From assembly GCA_029939535.1 (NCBI GenBank), contig JAOZST010000004.1, positions 1-49,643 of the forward strand: a stretch of DNA of 49,643 bases, written 5' to 3'. Shown here piece after piece: positions 24,829-33,728 of this stretch (positions are counted from its first letter, which is position 1; each line of letters opens with the position of its first letter). The DNA comes from NBML01 sp029939535. GTDB lineage: Bacteria; Desulfobacterota; Desulfobacteria; Desulfobacterales; Desulfobacteraceae. The notes under the pieces were generated by a model. The model did no database searches, was not told the DNA's origin, and was given only the letters and a program-made list of their open reading frames with translations. A program made the translations under genes and the position numbers.

Positions 24829-25542
24829 TCAGGCTCCCAAATATGCCTTTTTAACATCAGGGTTGTTGAGCAGTTCATCAGCCACACCTTCAAGAACCAG
24901 AGAGCCGTTTTCAATCACATACCCCCGCTGGGCAAATTTAAGGGCAAGCCTGGCATTTTGTTCCACCAGGAGTATGGTGGTTCCATGCTTGTTTATCTCT
25001 TTTAATGCCTTAAACATATCCAGCATGAGCAAGGGGGCAAGCCCCATGGAAGGCTCGTCCAGAAGCATGATCTTACGTCCCGACATAAAAGCCCTTCCAA
25101 CAGCCAGCATCTGCTGCTCACCTCCGGAAAGTGTTCCTGCAAGCTGGTCTTTTCTTTCCTCCAGACGGATGAAAAGGTCAAACACCCATCTTTTGTCTCT
25201 GGTGATCTGTTCCTTGTCTTTTCTGGCAAAGCAGGCAAGGTCCAGGTTTTCAGTTACAGTTAGATTGCCAAAAATTCTCCGGCCTTCGGGAACATGGGAA
25301 ATTCCCAGCTTTGATACCACCTTGTCAGCACTGTATTTTAAAATATTTTCTCCGTTAAATTTGAGAATTGATCCTGGTTCAGAAGGGATCATCCTTGAAA
25401 TGGCTCTCAGGGTAGTGCTTTTACCGGCACCATTGGCACCGATGATTGTTAAGATTTCACCGGCCTTTACTGAAAAATTGATTCCATGAAGGGCCTTTAT
25501 ATTTCCATAGGATACCTTAAGGTTTTCTATTTTCAACTGCAT
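24829..25542 (-). CDS. livF: Branched-chain amino-acid-type ABC transporter ATPase LivF
   Basis: The 237-residue ATPase has Walker A GANGAGKST, signature LSGGEQQML and Walker B IMLLDEPSMGLAP, with the short C-terminal helix ending AYLGA typical of LivF. It starts with an ATG whose A is also the last base of the livG stop (TGATG), so translation is coupled. It is the last gene of the livKHMGF set. The transported substrate may not be an amino acid; Liv-type systems in anaerobes also carry aromatic or short carboxylic acids. Confidence 0.93.
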   Translation of the reverse strand: MQLKIENLKVSYGNIKALHGINFSVKAGEILTIIGANGAGKSTTLRAISRMIPSEPGSILKFNGENILKYSADKVVSKLGISHVPEGRRIFGNLTVTENLDLACFARKDKEQITRDKRWVFDLFIRLEERKDQLAGTLSGGEQQMLAVGRAFMSGRKIMLLDEPSMGLAPLLMLDMFKALKEINKHGTTILLVEQNARLALKFAQRGYVIENGSLVLEGVADELLNNPDVKKAYLGA

Positions 25543-26315
25543 CAGCTCATATCCTCCTTGCCCAGATAGGCCTCAACTACCTCTGGATTATTCTGAATTT
25601 CCTCTGGCTGGCCTTCAGCAATAATTTCTCCAAAGACCAGGGTCTGGATGTGCTGGCATAAATCCATGACAAATTTCATCCTGTGTTCGATTAAAAAAAT
25701 GGCAACATGGAAATCTTTGTGAACCTGGCGGATTATCCGTATCATCTGGACCAGTTCATCCGGGGTCATGCCGGCCGTAGGTTCGTCCAGAAAAAGAACC
25801 TTTGGGTTGGTAGCCATGGCCCTGGCCATCTCCACACGGCGCTGGGCTCCATAGGGAAGGCTGGTTACAAGCTGGTCTGCATGCTGTTTAATGTCAAATA
25901 GTTCCAGCAGGCGATATGAATTCTCTTTAATACGGGTTTCATCCCTGCGGCAGGCAGGGGAGTTGAAAAAAGATCCAAGCAATCCATAGGTTAACTGGGA
26001 GTAATGGGCCATACTGATATGGTCCAGGACATTCATGTGCCGCCAGAGAGCCAGGTTTTGAAAAGTACGGCCAAGCCCCTTTGCAGCAATTTCATTGGTT
26101 TCAAGGCCTTTTATGTTTTCATTTTCAAGGGAGATGCTTCCTTCGGTAGGGGTATAGACTCCTGTGATTAAATTAAAAATAGTGGTTTTTCCGGCACCAT
26201 TGGGCCCTATAAGCCCTGTGATCTGTTTGGGTTGAATGTTCAGGTTATAATTATGAACAGCTCGTAACCCTCCGAAATAATGAGTCATATTCTGTACACT
26301 GAGCAATGATGGCAT
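25542..26315 (-). CDS. livG: Branched-chain amino-acid-type ABC transporter ATPase LivG
   Basis: The 257-residue ATPase has Walker A GPNGAGKTT, the LivG-type motif LGRTFQNLALWRHMNVLDHI and Walker B VLFLDEPTAGMTPDE. The usual ABC signature (LSGGQ) is replaced by SLPYGAQRRVEMARAMAT, which is normal for LivG. It overlaps livF by one base and begins two bases after the livM stop. Confidence 0.93.
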   Translation of the reverse strand: MPSLLSVQNMTHYFGGLRAVHNYNLNIQPKQITGLIGPNGAGKTTIFNLITGVYTPTEGSISLENENIKGLETNEIAAKGLGRTFQNLALWRHMNVLDHISMAHYSQLTYGLLGSFFNSPACRRDETRIKENSYRLLELFDIKQHADQLVTSLPYGAQRRVEMARAMATNPKVLFLDEPTAGMTPDELVQMIRIIRQVHKDFHVAIFLIEHRMKFVMDLCQHIQTLVFGEIIAEGQPEEIQNNPEVVEAYLGKEDMS

Positions 26316-26317
26316 GG

Positions 26318-27667
26318 TTACACTCCTAATTCTTTTTTAACCTGATCTTCATTTGTCTGGTTTTCATGCATGGGGTCCCTGCTGGATTGGTCTCTATTAT
26401 TTGTATCGCTTTTATGTCTGGCCCGTAACAATTTTCTGGCATTGATCTCCTTAAAGGATATCAGGCCATAGGGCCTGAAAATCATGACAAATATTAAAAT
26501 CAAGGGAATGATTATCCACTTGAAAAGCTCCAGAGGACGTAAAGCCTCTCCCAGTATATTGATGCTTACAGCTCCCACAATGGAGCCCACAATGGAATTC
26601 AGTCCGCCAAAATATACCATGGCCAGTATTTCTGCCAACCGGTTTATGCTGAACATGCCAGGGTTGATATAGGCAAGGACATGGGCAAAAAGTCCTCCTG
26701 CAACACCAGCCCAGAAAGCACCAAACATAAAGGCAGTCATTTTAGTTTTTCGGGTTTTGATGGTCATGGATTCCGAGGCTGCCTCGTCATCCCTGACAGT
26801 GTTCAGGGCTTTGCCCATGATTGATGTAACAAAATTATGGACAATCCAGAGGCAGAGCATGGTCCATATAAAAATAATGGGCAGAGGCGCATAATCCGGT
26901 TGACCTCCCATGCCCCTGGCACCTCCGATGAAATGGAGATTCTCAATGGCGGATTTGATAATAAACATAAAAGCAAGGGAGATAATGGCCAGATAATCCC
27001 CCCTTGTTCGGAAGGAAGGAATGGCCACAAGCAGTGAGCCCAGGGATGCGGCAAACCCGCCTGCCAAAAGAGCAAAGGGAAAAAGCCAGGGACCAAGGGC
27101 CGGAGGCAGCAGGGCAGTGCCGAAGATTTTATCGTTTACAAAAAAGACCAGGGTTATAATGGATGAGGTATATGCTCCCAGGGCCATGAAGCCTGGGTGG
27201 GAACATGAAAATTCCCCCTGATATCCATTGATCACGTTGATGCTTACGGTGAGGATAATGGAGATCAAGGTTAGTTTTACCACCAATATCCGATAGTCAT
27301 TGATGCCAGCCCAGAGATGCAGGATGGCATAAAAGAACACCAGATGGACAATGACAGAGAACCAGAGGGGTAATTTTTCCAGTATGGCTGCCAGAGGATT
27401 GGTGAGGCCGCTGCTACACTTTGCCACCAATAGCACGGGGATAATATATACAATAAGATCATACCCAATGGCACCAGGTATCATGATTGGTTCCTTGAGC
27501 ATGATAAGGGTTCCAAATAAAACCGGTATTTTGGGAAGTCCCAGATAATATGAGATATAATCATATCCCCAGTAGTATTCTATGACCACGGCCACAAGAG
27601 TTCCCAGAAGCCAGCCCAGCATAGGTATGGTTGAAAACATTATTTTGAATTTTCTTGTTAGTTCCAT
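26318..27667 (-). CDS. livM: ABC transporter permease LivM
   Basis: The 449-residue inner-membrane protein has about ten hydrophobic segments. The LivM hallmark is INGYQGEFSCSHPGFMALGA, and the family's EAA-like loop lies near TVRDDEAASESMTIKTRKTK. An extra hydrophobic N-terminal region of about 120 residues and a charged C-terminal tail (DTNNRDQSSRDPMHENQTNE) make it longer than the usual 300-420 residues. It pairs with LivH to form the channel. Confidence 0.9.
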   Translation of the reverse strand: MELTRKFKIMFSTIPMLGWLLGTLVAVVIEYYWGYDYISYYLGLPKIPVLFGTLIMLKEPIMIPGAIGYDLIVYIIPVLLVAKCSSGLTNPLAAILEKLPLWFSVIVHLVFFYAILHLWAGINDYRILVVKLTLISIILTVSINVINGYQGEFSCSHPGFMALGAYTSSIITLVFFVNDKIFGTALLPPALGPWLFPFALLAGGFAASLGSLLVAIPSFRTRGDYLAIISLAFMFIIKSAIENLHFIGGARGMGGQPDYAPLPIIFIWTMLCLWIVHNFVTSIMGKALNTVRDDEAASESMTIKTRKTKMTAFMFGAFWAGVAGGLFAHVLAYINPGMFSINRLAEILAMVYFGGLNSIVGSIVGAVSINILGEALRPLELFKWIIIPLILIFVMIFRPYGLISFKEINARKLLRARHKSDTNNRDQSSRDPMHENQTNEDQVKKELGV

Positions 27668-27699
27668 GTATTGATCCTGTAATATTTCTGTTAGGCAGA

Positions 27700-28635
27700 T
27701 TATAGTCTGAGCTTTGTGCTGTGCTCCATTCCAAAAAATCCCCTGGGCCTGAAGGTCAGGATGATAAGGATAATGGAATAGGCGATCAAATCTCTCAGGG
27801 TAGACGGAAAAATTGTGGCCACAAATATTTCAATAAACCCAAGCAGATAGCCTGCAAGGGCAGCACCCTTTATGGAACCGCGTCCGCCAAGAATGGCTGC
27901 AACAAAGGCTTTCCAGCCGATGATTACACCCATATAGGGGTCAAGAATAGGATAGGCCTGGCCATAGAGGATGCCGGCGACCGCGGCAAGACCCGCGCCC
28001 ACGGCAAATGTCAAGGGGGCGATGACATTAATGGACACACCCATGAGGGGGACGGCAAGAAAATCATAGGACATGGCCCGCATGGCCATTCCCCACTTGG
28101 TTTTTTGAATAAATGTATGCAGGGCAAGCATGAGAAGAAGAGATATGGCAATGATCATCACCTTAACGTTTGTAAAATAAACTCCACCAACATTATAGGC
28201 TATGGATTCCATGAGCGGTGGGAAACTCAAACGTTTTGCCCCCAGCAGGATCAAAATGCCTGTTTCAAAGATAATACCGATCATCAGGCCGGTAATGGCT
28301 GCAGATGCACGGGGAGCCTGGCGCAAAGGCCTGTATCCAGCAACTTCTACAAAAACACCGATCCAGGATGCAAGAAACATGGTAACCACCACAGTGGCCA
28401 GGAAAATAACCGGACTAGGTAAAATCCCTGCAAAAACGGCAATAAAAACAGTGGCAATGCCAAAACCGATATAGGTACCCACCATGAAAATATCGCCGTG
28501 GGCAAAGTTAAAGAGCATTAAAACTCCGTAAACCATTGAGTATCCAATGGATATCACAGCGTAAAAACTTCCTCTCTGGGCGGCATTAATTAGGTTTTGA
28601 AGAATAAATTGAAAAGTTTCAATCAAAGATTCCAT
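27700..28635 (-). CDS. livH: ABC transporter permease LivH
   Basis: The 311-residue permease has eight or so membrane spans. It carries the LivH signature near the start (LINAAQRGSFYAVISIGYSM, then VYGVLMLFNFAHGD) and the GWKAFVAAILGGRGSIKGAA loop near the end. It follows livK with a 122-base gap that contains a stem-loop, unlike the tight spacing of the other liv genes. Confidence 0.92.
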   Translation of the reverse strand: MESLIETFQFILQNLINAAQRGSFYAVISIGYSMVYGVLMLFNFAHGDIFMVGTYIGFGIATVFIAVFAGILPSPVIFLATVVVTMFLASWIGVFVEVAGYRPLRQAPRASAAITGLMIGIIFETGILILLGAKRLSFPPLMESIAYNVGGVYFTNVKVMIIAISLLLMLALHTFIQKTKWGMAMRAMSYDFLAVPLMGVSINVIAPLTFAVGAGLAAVAGILYGQAYPILDPYMGVIIGWKAFVAAILGGRGSIKGAALAGYLLGFIEIFVATIFPSTLRDLIAYSIILIILTFRPRGFFGMEHSTKLRL

Positions 28636-28662
28636 TCACTAGCTCCTGTTGCTTTGAGATAT

Positions 28663-28699
28663 AAATGACTGCTGTGCAAAGGTTGTACAGCAGTCATTT
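28663..28699 (-). terminator. Intercistronic stem-loop between livK and livH
   Basis: AAATGACTGCTGT at 28663-28675 pairs perfectly with ACAGCAGTCATTT at 28687-28699 around an 11-base loop. It is in the only large gap of the liv operon. There is little T-run in the direction of transcription, so it is more likely to stabilise the livK mRNA or attenuate weakly than to end transcription fully. This would give more binding protein than permease. Confidence 0.5.
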
Positions 28700-28757
28700 T
28701 TAAATCATCTTAATTACCGGGTCTGATTTATTATTAAATCTATAGTTTACATTAAAA

Positions 28758-29933
28758 TCAAGGGCAACTGGATTTATAGAATTCATATTCACCATTATCA
28801 TTGATTTTAACGATAACAGCACATTTGATGGGATCACCTTCTTCTGTAAAGGTCATGTTCCCGGTGATACCGGAAAAATTTTTGATCTGGGCAAGGGCAT
28901 CACGAACCGCAACTCTGTCCTTTGCAATTTTGCCAGTGATTTTGCCGGTATCCTGAATGGCCTGCTGGGCAAGCTGCAGTGCATCCCAGGTAAGGGCAGC
29001 CACATCATCGGGAATATAACCATAGGATTTTTCATATCTGTCAATAAATGCTTTGGTGGCACCTTTGGCACCGGCAGCTGCATAATGGGAAGAGAAATAC
29101 AGTCCATAGCAGGCTTCTCCGCAGAGTTCAACCGTCTCAGCAGATCCCCAGGAATCAGATCCCACAATAGGTCCTTTCCAGCCAAGGTCTTTGGCCTGGC
29201 GCACTATCAAAGGGACCTCATTGTAATACTGGGGGGTAAACAGGACCTGGGCACCTGATTTAACGATCTGGGTCAGCTGGGATGAGAAATCAGTATCTTT
29301 GGTTGTAAAGCTTTGATATGCAACTATGCTTCCTGCCCCGTGTTTTTTCTCCCAGGCTTCTTTGAAAACCTCAGCCAGACCCTTGGGATAGTCAGAGGCT
29401 ACGTCATAGAGAACAGCAGCCTTGGAAAATCCAAATTCATCGGTGATAAAGTTTGCCACAACAGGTCCCTGAAAGGGATCCAGAAAGCAGCCCCTGAAAA
29501 CAAAGGGCCGGTCCATTGTTGTGGCAGGGTTTGTGGACCATGGGCTTATCATGACGGTTTTGTATTTATTGGCCACTTCTCCGGCAGGAACTGCCTGTTT
29601 GGATGACTGGGGTCCGATAATGGCAAGAACATCGTCCTGGGAAATCATTTTGGTGTTGGCCTTTACAGCGGATTCAGCCTTGGATTCATTGTCTTCAATT
29701 ACCAGTTCCACATCATATTTTTTGCCACCTACCTCTAAACCGCCGGCTTTTTCAATATCCTCAAGCCAGAGCATGGCAGCATATTTGGAACCTTCTCCGA
29801 CCTTGGGGATATCCCCTGTTAAAGGAGCGTTTATTCCAATTTTGATAATGGTTTTTCTGGCGCTGAAAGCAATTGGTGAAAACAGCATGACAAAGGCAAA
29901 GGCCACAATGGTCAATAAAACAATTTTTCGCAT
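28758..29933 (-). CDS. livK: Periplasmic substrate-binding protein LivK type
   Basis: The 391-residue precursor has a signal peptide (about 1-24, cleaved near AFSA). It has the type-I periplasmic-binding fold, with IKIGINAPLTGDIPKVGEGS at the first strand and the hinge region near WSTNPATTMDRPFVFRGCFL. It delivers a substrate to LivHMGF. A strong AGGAGG site precedes the ATG. The ligand cannot be read from the sequence; this family includes amino acid, urea and aromatic-acid binders. Confidence 0.92.
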   Translation of the reverse strand: MRKIVLLTIVAFAFVMLFSPIAFSARKTIIKIGINAPLTGDIPKVGEGSKYAAMLWLEDIEKAGGLEVGGKKYDVELVIEDNESKAESAVKANTKMISQDDVLAIIGPQSSKQAVPAGEVANKYKTVMISPWSTNPATTMDRPFVFRGCFLDPFQGPVVANFITDEFGFSKAAVLYDVASDYPKGLAEVFKEAWEKKHGAGSIVAYQSFTTKDTDFSSQLTQIVKSGAQVLFTPQYYNEVPLIVRQAKDLGWKGPIVGSDSWGSAETVELCGEACYGLYFSSHYAAAGAKGATKAFIDRYEKSYGYIPDDVAALTWDALQLAQQAIQDTGKITGKIAKDRVAVRDALAQIKNFSGITGNMTFTEEGDPIKCAVIVKINDNGEYEFYKSSCP

Positions 29934-29975
29934 ACTTCCTCCTTTAAAATTATGTTAGGTTTTATGAGAGGCCAA

Positions 29976-31061
29976 CTATTTTACAGGGGGGCTGACCTCA
30001 AATTCACTCATTTTATACAAAAGGGTTTTATAGCTGATCTTGAGTATCTTAGCTGCTTTGGACCGGTTCCATCCAACTTTTTCAAGGACAAAGGTGATCA
30101 CTTCTTTTTCCACCTTGTCGGAAGCCAGTTTTTTTATTTTTTTTAATGAAATGTCCTCAAATAATTTTTCAGAACTGGTGGACAAGTCTACGAATTCAGA
30201 AATGATATTCATTCGGTTGTTATTTTCCTCATTGTGATTCAATGAGAATTGATCTTTGACCAAGGTACCATTGGTTTCAATGGAAACATTCTGGGTATTG
30301 TCCTGGTTATGGTCATGGGGGGGCATTTCTTCAAATATTTTTTCCCAGGAGTTTATTACCATCTGCTTTTTAATACAGTTCTGCAACTGCCTGACATTTC
30401 CCGGCCAGGGATAGTTGCACAGGCGGGTAAGGGTGTCTGCATCGGGTTTGCTGCCTAGGTTGTTGGGATATTCTGATTTATAAGCCCTGTAATAGTATTC
30501 AATAAGAGGGGGGATATCCTCTTTTCTTTCTCGAAGAGGGGGGATATCAATCTTAATAATATTGAGTCTGTAAAAAAGATCTTCCCTGAAGGTTTTATTC
30601 TTGATGCTTTCCTCCAGGTCGTGGTTGGTTGCTGCAATCACCCATACATCTGTCTTAAATTCGTGGTCAGATCCCAGGGGTGAAAATTCCCCGCTTTGAA
30701 GGACATGGAGCATTTTTGACTGAAGAGCCAGGGGCATGTCACCAATTTCATCCAAAAAAAGCAAACCTTTGTCAGCTGTCTGGAATTTACCGGGACGTTT
30801 TTTGTGAGCGCCTGTAAACGCCCCTTTTTCGTAACCGTAAAGTTCACTTTCCAAAAGTGTTTCCGGCAGGGCCGCACAATTAATTTTAACAAAATTTTGA
30901 GAAGATCGTGTGGATTCAGCATAAAGACTTTGGGCCACAACCTCTTTCCCCACACCTGTTTCACCTGTAATCAATACATTCAGGCAGGTGTTGGCAACAT
31001 GGTGTATCAATTCCTTAATCTTTAACATTGATTTGCTGACGCCGATTAGTGGTATGCTCAT
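29976..31061 (-). CDS. Sigma-54-dependent activator lacking a receiver domain
   Basis: The 361-residue protein is an AAA+ enhancer-binding activator. It starts directly with the AAA+ domain: Walker A GETGVGKE (33-40), the sigma-54 contact loop GAFTGA (80-85), Walker B LFLDE (101-105) and the sensor region NIIKIDIPPLRERKEDI. The end (about 318-355) is a Fis-type helix-turn-helix, GWNRSKAAKILKISYKTLLY. A normal NtrC-type protein has a receiver in front, and here a receiver-only gene precedes it by nine bases. Likely targets are the downstream liv genes or others; no clear -24/-12 site was found upstream of livK. Confidence 0.92.
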   Translation of the reverse strand: MSIPLIGVSKSMLKIKELIHHVANTCLNVLITGETGVGKEVVAQSLYAESTRSSQNFVKINCAALPETLLESELYGYEKGAFTGAHKKRPGKFQTADKGLLFLDEIGDMPLALQSKMLHVLQSGEFSPLGSDHEFKTDVWVIAATNHDLEESIKNKTFREDLFYRLNIIKIDIPPLRERKEDIPPLIEYYYRAYKSEYPNNLGSKPDADTLTRLCNYPWPGNVRQLQNCIKKQMVINSWEKIFEEMPPHDHNQDNTQNVSIETNGTLVKDQFSLNHNEENNNRMNIISEFVDLSTSSEKLFEDISLKKIKKLASDKVEKEVITFVLEKVGWNRSKAAKILKISYKTLLYKMSEFEVSPPVK

Positions 31062-31070
31062 GTTTTTGTA

Positions 31071-31469
31071 TTACTCTTTTGGGTTGTCATTATCAATATC
31101 ATCTTTCAAAAGGGATTCAACAGTATTTTCAATTTTAAATAAATCAATGGGTTTGAAAAGTACAACATCTGCCTGGGCTTCCGAGGCCAGGGCACCGGGC
31201 TGATCTCCATACCCTGTAATGGCAACGATTTTCATTGTGGGATTTTCTTTTTTAACAATGGAGATAAGTCCTACCCCGCTTATGTTGGGCATGACAAGGT
31301 CTGTGATCAGGCAATCAAAAGATAAGGCCTCATCCCTTAACAATTTTAAAGCAGCAAGTCCGTCCACTGCTGTTTTTACTTCATAACCTATTGAATTAAA
31401 AAATTCATAAAAGGTAGATAAGATGTCTTCATTGTCGTCAACTATAAGAAGTCGTATCGGATCTGCCAT
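31071..31469 (-). CDS. Receiver-only response regulator (CheY-like)
   Basis: This 132-residue protein is a single receiver domain: acidic pair D11-D12, phospho-acceptor D57 in CLITDLVMPNISG, and the conserved Lys in VVLFKPIDL. There is no output domain. It stands nine bases before the sigma-54 activator, and together they would make a complete NtrC-type protein. No histidine kinase is encoded next to it, so the kinase is elsewhere. Confidence 0.9.
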   Translation of the reverse strand: MADPIRLLIVDDNEDILSTFYEFFNSIGYEVKTAVDGLAALKLLRDEALSFDCLITDLVMPNISGVGLISIVKKENPTMKIVAITGYGDQPGALASEAQADVVLFKPIDLFKIENTVESLLKDDIDNDNPKE

Positions 31470-31516
31470 TTTTGCCTCTTATTTAAGGAATAGGAGTGTT
31501 AGTTTATCTATACGTC

Positions 31517-31544
31517 CATATAATAGATTTGTTCAGACTTGCAA
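31517..31544 (-). promoter_or_regulatory. Candidate sigma-70 promoter of the regulator-liv operon
   Basis: On the minus strand TTGCAA (31544-31539) and TATATG (31522-31517) are 16 bases apart, about 50 bases before the response-regulator start codon. It is a partial match to consensus and the best seen in the 106-base spacer after the antiporter gene. Confidence 0.3.
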
Positions 31545-31575
31545 GGAAAAAAACAAAAAAGTTTGAAATTGTTTA

Positions 31576-32541
31576 TTATTTTATATAGGACACAATAACA
31601 TATACAAAAAACAGGACAATAAAAAAAGAGCCTGCTGGTTTATTCACTCCATGCTTTACAAAGGCTGTGACACCCAGGATAAAACTGGTGAAAATCATAA
31701 AAGGGAATTCAAACCAGTGCAGGGCAGGATCAATGGCCATGGGATTGAAAATTCCCACCACCCCCATGACCAGGCAGATATTAAACAGATTGGACCCAAC
31801 TACATTGCCCACTGAAATATCGCTTTCTCCCCTGGCAGCTGCCACGGCAGAGGTTGCAAGTTCTGGCAGGGATGTTCCAAGGGCCACAACAGAAATGCCT
31901 ATAAACGTCTGGGAAAGTCCCATTTGGACGGCAATTACAATTGCTTCTTTAACAACAAAATTGGCTCCAAAGGCAAGCATTACAATACCAGCAATAATAT
32001 AAAATATGTTTTTAAGAATTTGATTAGCGGATGGATTTTCTTTTAGAATCTGTACATTGGGTTTGTTTTTGATGGATTTATCCTTGGTGGATTTTTCTTT
32101 GGCAGTAAAAATGCCATAAAACAGGAAAATCACCAGAAAAATTATTAAAATAATACCGTCTGTTCTTCCGATCATGGAATCCAGACAGAGAAGCCAGAAG
32201 ACAAGGGAAATAAAAATCATATATGGGATTTCAACCATTACAACCTGTCTCTTAATGGAAACTGGACGGATAACGGCGGAAATACCAAGTACCAGGGCAA
32301 TATTGATAACATTAGAACCTAAAATATTTCCAATGGAAATTCCTCCGGAGCCTTTATAAGCAGCCACAAGGCTGACCAGAAGTTCAGGTGCCGAGGTGGC
32401 AAAGGAAACAATGGTAAGGCCGACAATAACAGGGCGGACTGCAAACATGATTGCAGTGGATGCTGACCCTTCCACCAAAATGGAGGAACCAAAATAGAGC
32501 AGGGCAAGGCCTGTAATTAGAATGAAAGATTGGGTTAACAC
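31576..32541 (-). CDS. Calcium/sodium antiporter, CaCA family (YrbG type)
   Basis: The 321-residue membrane protein has ten or so spans in two inverted halves. Each half has the alpha-repeat that forms the ion site: SFATSAPELLVSLVAAYKG with GNILGSNVINI in the first, and ALGTSLPELATSAVAAARGE with GNVVGSNLFNI in the second. Acidic Glu residues in SAPELL and SLPEL bind the cation. It exchanges Ca2+ or K+ with Na+. It is a stand-alone gene divergent from the FabH-like gene, with a spacer of about 155 bases rich in A and T. Confidence 0.9.
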   Translation of the reverse strand: MLTQSFILITGLALLYFGSSILVEGSASTAIMFAVRPVIVGLTIVSFATSAPELLVSLVAAYKGSGGISIGNILGSNVINIALVLGISAVIRPVSIKRQVVMVEIPYMIFISLVFWLLCLDSMIGRTDGIILIIFLVIFLFYGIFTAKEKSTKDKSIKNKPNVQILKENPSANQILKNIFYIIAGIVMLAFGANFVVKEAIVIAVQMGLSQTFIGISVVALGTSLPELATSAVAAARGESDISVGNVVGSNLFNICLVMGVVGIFNPMAIDPALHWFEFPFMIFTSFILGVTAFVKHGVNKPAGSFFIVLFFVYVIVSYIK

Positions 32542-32697
32542 TTTTACCTTTTAATAATTTTATTATCAGTTTAATTTTAAGTTTCTTGCCTAAATATCAA
32601 ATATTGATTATAAGGCGTGAATAATATAGCAGTATTCCATATTTAGCAATTGATAATTTTATATAAAATATAAAGAAAAATTCATAAGGAAAACCCA

Positions 32698-33711
32698 ATG
32701 ATAAAAAGCATTATAAGAAGCACTGGTAAATTTGTTCCCCCCAACCTGGTTACCAATCATGACCTTGAAAAATTCATTGAAACCTCTGATGAATGGATTC
32801 AACAGCGGACTGGAATCAAACAAAGATATTGGATATCAGAGCAAGGGGAGACTGGTGCATCTGACCTTGGGTTGGAAGCTTCCAAACAGGCCCTTGATGA
32901 GGCTGGATGGACTGCTGAGGATCTTGATTTTATCATATTTGCCACCTTGAGCCCGGACATCATGTTTCCTGGATCAGGCTGCCTTCTTGCTGCTAAACTT
33001 GGGTTGAATTCCACCCCGGCTCTGGATATCCGTCAGCAGTGTACGGGGTTTCTATACGGCATTGCCACGGCAGACGCCTATATTAAAACCGGCCTTGCCG
33101 GCAAGGTACTGCTTGTTGGCGGGGAAGTTCACTCATCCGGGTTGGACAAATCTACCAGGGGCCGGGATGTTACTGTTATTTTTGGCGATGGGGCCGGGGC
33201 ATTATGTATTGAAGGCGTTGATACGGATGAGCCTGCAGGGCTTCTGGCTTCTGCCCTCCATGCAGATGGAAATTTTGCAGATTCTCTAATGACGGAATTG
33301 CCTGCATCCAGGCTTCCCATACGTCTTCCTCCCGAGGTACCCCTGGATGATCCCAGATATTACCCTGTAATGGATGGACCGGGAATTTTTAAAAAAGCGG
33401 TTCGCATGCTGCCCAGGGTGACCATGGAAGCCCTTAAAAAAGCAGGAATGGAACTTGATGAGATTGATCTTGTAATTCCCCACCAGGCAAATAAACGTAT
33501 CAACCAGGCCTATGGCCAGTTTTTAAAACTGGATGAAGACAAGGTGTTTCACAACATTGAAAAGTACGGCAACACCACAGCCGCCAGTATTCCCATTGCT
33601 CTTAATGACGCAATTGAACAGGGAAGGACAGGCAAATCAGGTGAAACAGTTCTCTTTATTGGCCTTGGAGCAGGCCTGACCTGGGGTGCTTCCATTTATA
33701 AATTTTTATAG
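32698..33711 (+). CDS. fabH: 3-oxoacyl-ACP synthase III (KAS III)
   Basis: KAS III condenses an acyl-CoA primer with malonyl-ACP to begin fatty-acid synthesis. The 337-residue protein has the catalytic triad C115 (DIRQQCTGF), H262 (VIPHQANKRI) and N292 (YGNTTAAS), plus the FGDGAGA motif. It is slightly longer than E. coli FabH (317), with an insert near RLPIRLPPEVPLDDPRYYPV. An AAGGA site precedes the ATG. It is not near other fab genes but ends facing a MatB-like ligase. A variant using a different primer or a beta-keto acid is possible. Confidence 0.85.
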   Translation: MIKSIIRSTGKFVPPNLVTNHDLEKFIETSDEWIQQRTGIKQRYWISEQGETGASDLGLEASKQALDEAGWTAEDLDFIIFATLSPDIMFPGSGCLLAAKLGLNSTPALDIRQQCTGFLYGIATADAYIKTGLAGKVLLVGGEVHSSGLDKSTRGRDVTVIFGDGAGALCIEGVDTDEPAGLLASALHADGNFADSLMTELPASRLPIRLPPEVPLDDPRYYPVMDGPGIFKKAVRMLPRVTMEALKKAGMELDEIDLVIPHQANKRINQAYGQFLKLDEDKVFHNIEKYGNTTAASIPIALNDAIEQGRTGKSGETVLFIGLGAGLTWGASIYKFL

Positions 33712-33728
33712 TACAAGGAAAAATATAA

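Noticed and set aside
24707..25489. 260-codon plus-strand frame opposite livF
   Set aside because: Antisense to an intact livF with all ATPase motifs.
29934..29975. Sigma-54 -24/-12 promoter before livK
   Set aside because: A GTTGGCC-like segment is present but there is no GC at the -12 position at the needed spacing.
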